Shown in pieces: positions 5,642-8,331 of a DNA stretch of 8,331 nucleotides. Origin of the DNA: Nodosilinea sp. BSH.14. GTDB lineage: Bacteria > Cyanobacteriota > Cyanobacteriia > Phormidesmidales > Phormidesmidaceae. A model generated the notes under the pieces. The model was given only the letters and a program-made list of their open reading frames with translations, did no database searches and was not told the DNA's origin. Both the position numbers and the translations under genes were made by a program. Numbering within the stretch: position 1 is the first letter of the stretch; each line of letters opens with the position of its first letter. The stretch is from the NCBI GenBank assembly GCA_023264315.1, contig JALQST010000125.1, forward strand, positions 1-8,331, given 5' to 3'.

Positions 5642-8331
5642 ATGGCGCAGTCCCTTTCCCCCTCCCAGCCCCCCTCCCCTCGGCCCAGTGCGGAGGCGTT
5701 GGCGTGGCACCATCTCTCGGCCCAGGTGGTGACGCAGCAGTTGGGGGTCAATTCCGATCAGGGGCTCTCGAAAAAAGAGAGCCATGCCCGATTGGATCGC
5801 TACGGCCCCAACGAAATTCAGGGCAAAAAGGGTAAGCACCCGATTATTCTGTTTTTGCTCCAGTTCAATCAGCCCTTGCTCTACATTTTGCTGGTGGCGG
5901 GGTTGATCAAGGCGCTGCTGGGGTCGTTGACCAATGCCGGGGTGATCTGGGGCGTGACGGTGATCAACGCCATCATTGGGTTTGTTCAGGAATCTAAGGC
6001 GGAAAGCGCCATTGCGGCCCTGGCGGCGGCGGTGGAAACCGAGGCGATGGTGCGCCGGGATGGTAACACCAAACAGGTGTCCTCCCGTGATTTGGTGCCG
6101 GGGGACATTGTGCTGCTGAATTCGGGCGACAAGGTGCCCGCCGACCTGCGATTGCTGCGGGGGCGTACCCTACAAATTAACGAGTCTGCCCTCACGGGGG
6201 AATCCGTGGCGGTGGACAAGCAGCCGGATTTGGACAGCCTACCTGCGGATACCAGCCTCGCCGACCGTCATAACATGGCCTACGCCGGGAGCTTTGTCAC
6301 CTTTGGCCAGGGGGAAGGCATTGTTGTCGCCACCGGACTGAGTACCGAAACCGGGCGCATCTCCAAGCTAATGCAGGAGAGCACGAACCTGATCACCCCC
6401 CTCACCCGCAAGTTTGACCGCTTCAGCAAAACCCTGCTGTACGTCATTCTCAGCGTGGCGGCGATCACCTTTGCGGTGGGGCTGGGCTGGGGCAATTCGC
6501 CGTTGGAAATGTTTGAAGCCGCCGTGGCCCTGGCGGTGAGCGCCATCCCCGAAGGCTTGCCCGCCGTAGTGACGATTACCCTGGCCATTGGGGTATCGCG
6601 CATGGCTAGCCGCAACGCCATCGTGCGCAAACTGCCCGCCGTAGAAACCCTGGGCAGCGCCACGGTGATCTGTTCCGACAAAACCGGAACCCTGACGGAA
6701 AACCAGATGACCGTCCAAACCCTCTACGCGGGCGGTCATCACTACGATGTCACAGGCGTGGGCTATGCCCCCCACGGCGAACTGCGCGACGGCGAAGATA
6801 ACCCCGTCCTGCTAGATGCCCTGCCCCTGCCCCTGGCCCAGTGCCTCCAGGCGGGAATGCTCTGCAATGATTCGGAACTGGAGCACAAAGACCACGACTG
6901 GAGCGTGGTGGGCGACCCCACCGAGGGAGCGCTGCTGGTGGCAGCGCGGAAAGCTGGGTTCGACCGCAAGGAACTGAACGCCAGCTACCCCCGCATCGAC
7001 AGCATCCCCTTCGAGTCGGAATTTCAGTACATGGCCACCCTGCACCAGCAGGATGGCGAGGGGCAGTGGTTGTTGATCAAGGGGTCTGTGGAGGCCGTGG
7101 TAGATCGCTGTAATGCCGTGCGGATGGGGGATGGCACCGCCCAGCCGATCAACCGGGAACACCTCTTCCTTCAGGCCGAGCGCATGGCCTCACGGGGGCT
7201 GCGGGTGCTGGCCTTTGCGGGTAAAGCCTTCCACGGCCACCATGTTGACCACACCGATTTGAAGACTGAAATGGTGTTCCTAGGCTTGCAGGGGATGATC
7301 GACCCGCCCCGTAGTGAAGCCATTCGCGCTGTGGAAGCCTGCCAAACCGCTGGCATTGACGTGAAGATGATCACGGGCGACCACAAAGTCACCGCCGCCG
7401 CCATCGCCGACCGCATGGGCCTCAGCACCACCGAAGACGTCATCGCCTACACCGGGAAGGAACTGGCCAAGCTGGATCAAACGGAACTGACCAACGCTGT
7501 CCAAAAGGGTTCTGTGTTTGCGCGGGTGGCCCCAGAGCAGAAATTACGTCTCGTGGACGCCCTGCAAAGTAAGGGCCACATCGTCGCCATGACCGGGGAC
7601 GGCGTCAACGATGCCCCGGCCCTCAAGCAGGCGGATATCGGCATCGCCATGGGCAAGGCGGGCACCGAAGTGGCCAAGGAAGCCGCCGATATGATCCTCA
7701 CGGACGACAACTTTGCCTCCATCAAGGCCGCTGTGGAAGAGGGGCGCAACGTCTTCCGCAACCTGATGAAAGCCATCGCCTTCATCCTGCCCGTCAACGG
7801 CGGCGAATCCATGACCATTCTGCTCAGCGTACTAATTGGCCGAGGCGATGTGTTGCCCATCCTCTCCCTGCAAGTGCTGTGGCTGAATATGGTCAACTCC
7901 ATCGCCATGACCGTGCCCCTCGCCTTCGAGCCCAAGTCCTTTAACTTAATGAACCGCCCCCCCCGCGACCCCAACCAGCCGCTATTGTCCAAGCCGCTGC
8001 TGCACCGGATCGCCCTGATTTCCGTCTTCAACTGGATTTTGATCTTCGGCATGTTCGAGTGGGTGCGCCGTAACGGGTTCGACCTGGGCTGGGTTCCCGC
8101 CGACCTCAGCAACGATGAGGCCAACCACCGCCTGCTGGCCCTCGCCCGCACCATGGCCATCCAAGCCCTCGTGGCCGGACGGATCATCTACCTGCTCAGC
8201 ATGACCCAGTTCTGGGCTTCCGTATCGGCGCGGCTGCAAGGCATGAAAGTGCCCCTGGGGGATGTGTCAGCCATCGGCTACGGCATTGTGGTGGCAGTGG
8301 TGTTTCAGGTTATTTTCAGCCAAGTGGGGTT
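5642..8331 (+). CDS. pma1: Pma1-type P-type (P2) cation-transporting ATPase, C-terminus cut by window edge
   Basis: An ATP-driven cation pump of the membrane, closest by memory to Synechocystis Pma1 and related to mycobacterial CtpF; the transported ion is not established here. The frame runs 896 codons without a stop to the right edge. A cation-ATPase N-terminal domain (about 22-60, LSKKESHARLDRYGPNEI) precedes TM1-TM2 (about 66-118). The actuator loop carries TGES (185-188), TM4 carries PEGLP (303-307), and the phosphorylation motif is DKTGT with D346. The nucleotide-binding lysine motif is KGSVE (480-484), and the P-domain has DPPR (554-557) and TGDGVNDAP (651-659). TM5 has NGGE (719-722) and TM6 reads LWLNMVNSIAM, with N752 and S753 where SERCA has Thr-Asp, so Ca2+ site II is altered. 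All catalytic motifs are intact. The end lies in about TM9, so TM10 and a few dozen residues are missing. It has its own strong ribosome binding site. Confidence 0.93.
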   Translation, partial: MAQSLSPSQPPSPRPSAEALAWHHLSAQVVTQQLGVNSDQGLSKKESHARLDRYGPNEIQGKKGKHPIILFLLQFNQPLLYILLVAGLIKALLGSLTNAGVIWGVTVINAIIGFVQESKAESAIAALAAAVETEAMVRRDGNTKQVSSRDLVPGDIVLLNSGDKVPADLRLLRGRTLQINESALTGESVAVDKQPDLDSLPADTSLADRHNMAYAGSFVTFGQGEGIVVATGLSTETGRISKLMQESTNLITPLTRKFDRFSKTLLYVILSVAAITFAVGLGWGNSPLEMFEAAVALAVSAIPEGLPAVVTITLAIGVSRMASRNAIVRKLPAVETLGSATVICSDKTGTLTENQMTVQTLYAGGHHYDVTGVGYAPHGELRDGEDNPVLLDALPLPLAQCLQAGMLCNDSELEHKDHDWSVVGDPTEGALLVAARKAGFDRKELNASYPRIDSIPFESEFQYMATLHQQDGEGQWLLIKGSVEAVVDRCNAVRMGDGTAQPINREHLFLQAERMASRGLRVLAFAGKAFHGHHVDHTDLKTEMVFLGLQGMIDPPRSEAIRAVEACQTAGIDVKMITGDHKVTAAAIADRMGLSTTEDVIAYTGKELAKLDQTELTNAVQKGSVFARVAPEQKLRLVDALQSKGHIVAMTGDGVNDAPALKQADIGIAMGKAGTEVAKEAADMILTDDNFASIKAAVEEGRNVFRNLMKAIAFILPVNGGESMTILLSVLIGRGDVLPILSLQVLWLNMVNSIAMTVPLAFEPKSFNLMNRPPRDPNQPLLSKPLLHRIALISVFNWILIFGMFEWVRRNGFDLGWVPADLSNDEANHRLLALARTMAIQALVAGRIIYLLSMTQFWASVSARLQGMKVPLGDVSAIGYGIVVAVVFQVIFSQVG

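Noticed and set aside
7477..8187. 236-codon minus-strand frame
   Set aside because: It is antisense to the ATPase, whose conserved motifs are unambiguous; long antisense frames are common in GC-rich coding DNA.

Overview
The window is cyanobacterial chromosome. Three genes are diagnostic: a CO2-uptake-type NDH-1 subunit (NdhF3 type), a Ycf20 (DUF565) protein, and a membrane-anchored coiled-coil/TPR protein whose N-terminus belongs to a cyanobacterial type. One copy of the octamer GCGATCGC (HIP1) agrees. Coding DNA is GC-rich by eye and the main intergenic region is clearly AT-rich, which suggests a higher-GC filamentous or Leptolyngbya-like lineage; the genus cannot be read from this.

Layout. 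Positions 1-882 (minus) hold the first 294 codons of ndhF3, running off the left edge. Positions 883-1283 are an AT-rich divergent intergenic region with a perfect 8-bp palindrome, a repeated CTGATTGAT motif and a site one base from the published NdhR/CcmR consensus. Positions 1284-3686 (plus) encode a large protein with a membrane anchor, a long coiled coil, a phospholipase-D-like domain lacking its catalytic His and Lys, and five TPRs. Positions 3789-4841 encode an exported Pro-rich protein with probable SH3-like modules, and 4898-5251 encode Ycf20. Positions 5252-5641 lack a convincing gene; they hold what looks like a decayed IS630/Tc1-type transposase tail, a 46-codon small ORF with a purine-rich ribosome binding site, and a hairpin just before the strong ribosome binding site of the last gene. 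From 5642 to the right edge runs a Pma1-type P-type cation ATPase, open to the end of the window and lacking its last segment.

How the genes relate. Only the divergent ndhF3 promoter region shows a recognisable regulatory logic: repression by the LysR-type regulator NdhR at high inorganic carbon is the expected control of NdhF3/NdhD3/CupA. The three plus-strand genes between 1284 and 5251 are spaced 102 and 56 bp apart and could be partly co-transcribed, but their functions do not form an evident pathway. The ATPase has its own translation signals and follows a gene-poor junction, so it is probably a separate unit.

No tRNA, rRNA, CRISPR array, complete insertion sequence or replication origin was seen. 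The most interesting unexplained items are the NdhR-like site cluster, the degenerate PLD-like domain in the TPR protein, the ATPase's unusual sixth membrane segment, and the small ORF plus hairpin ahead of the ATPase.
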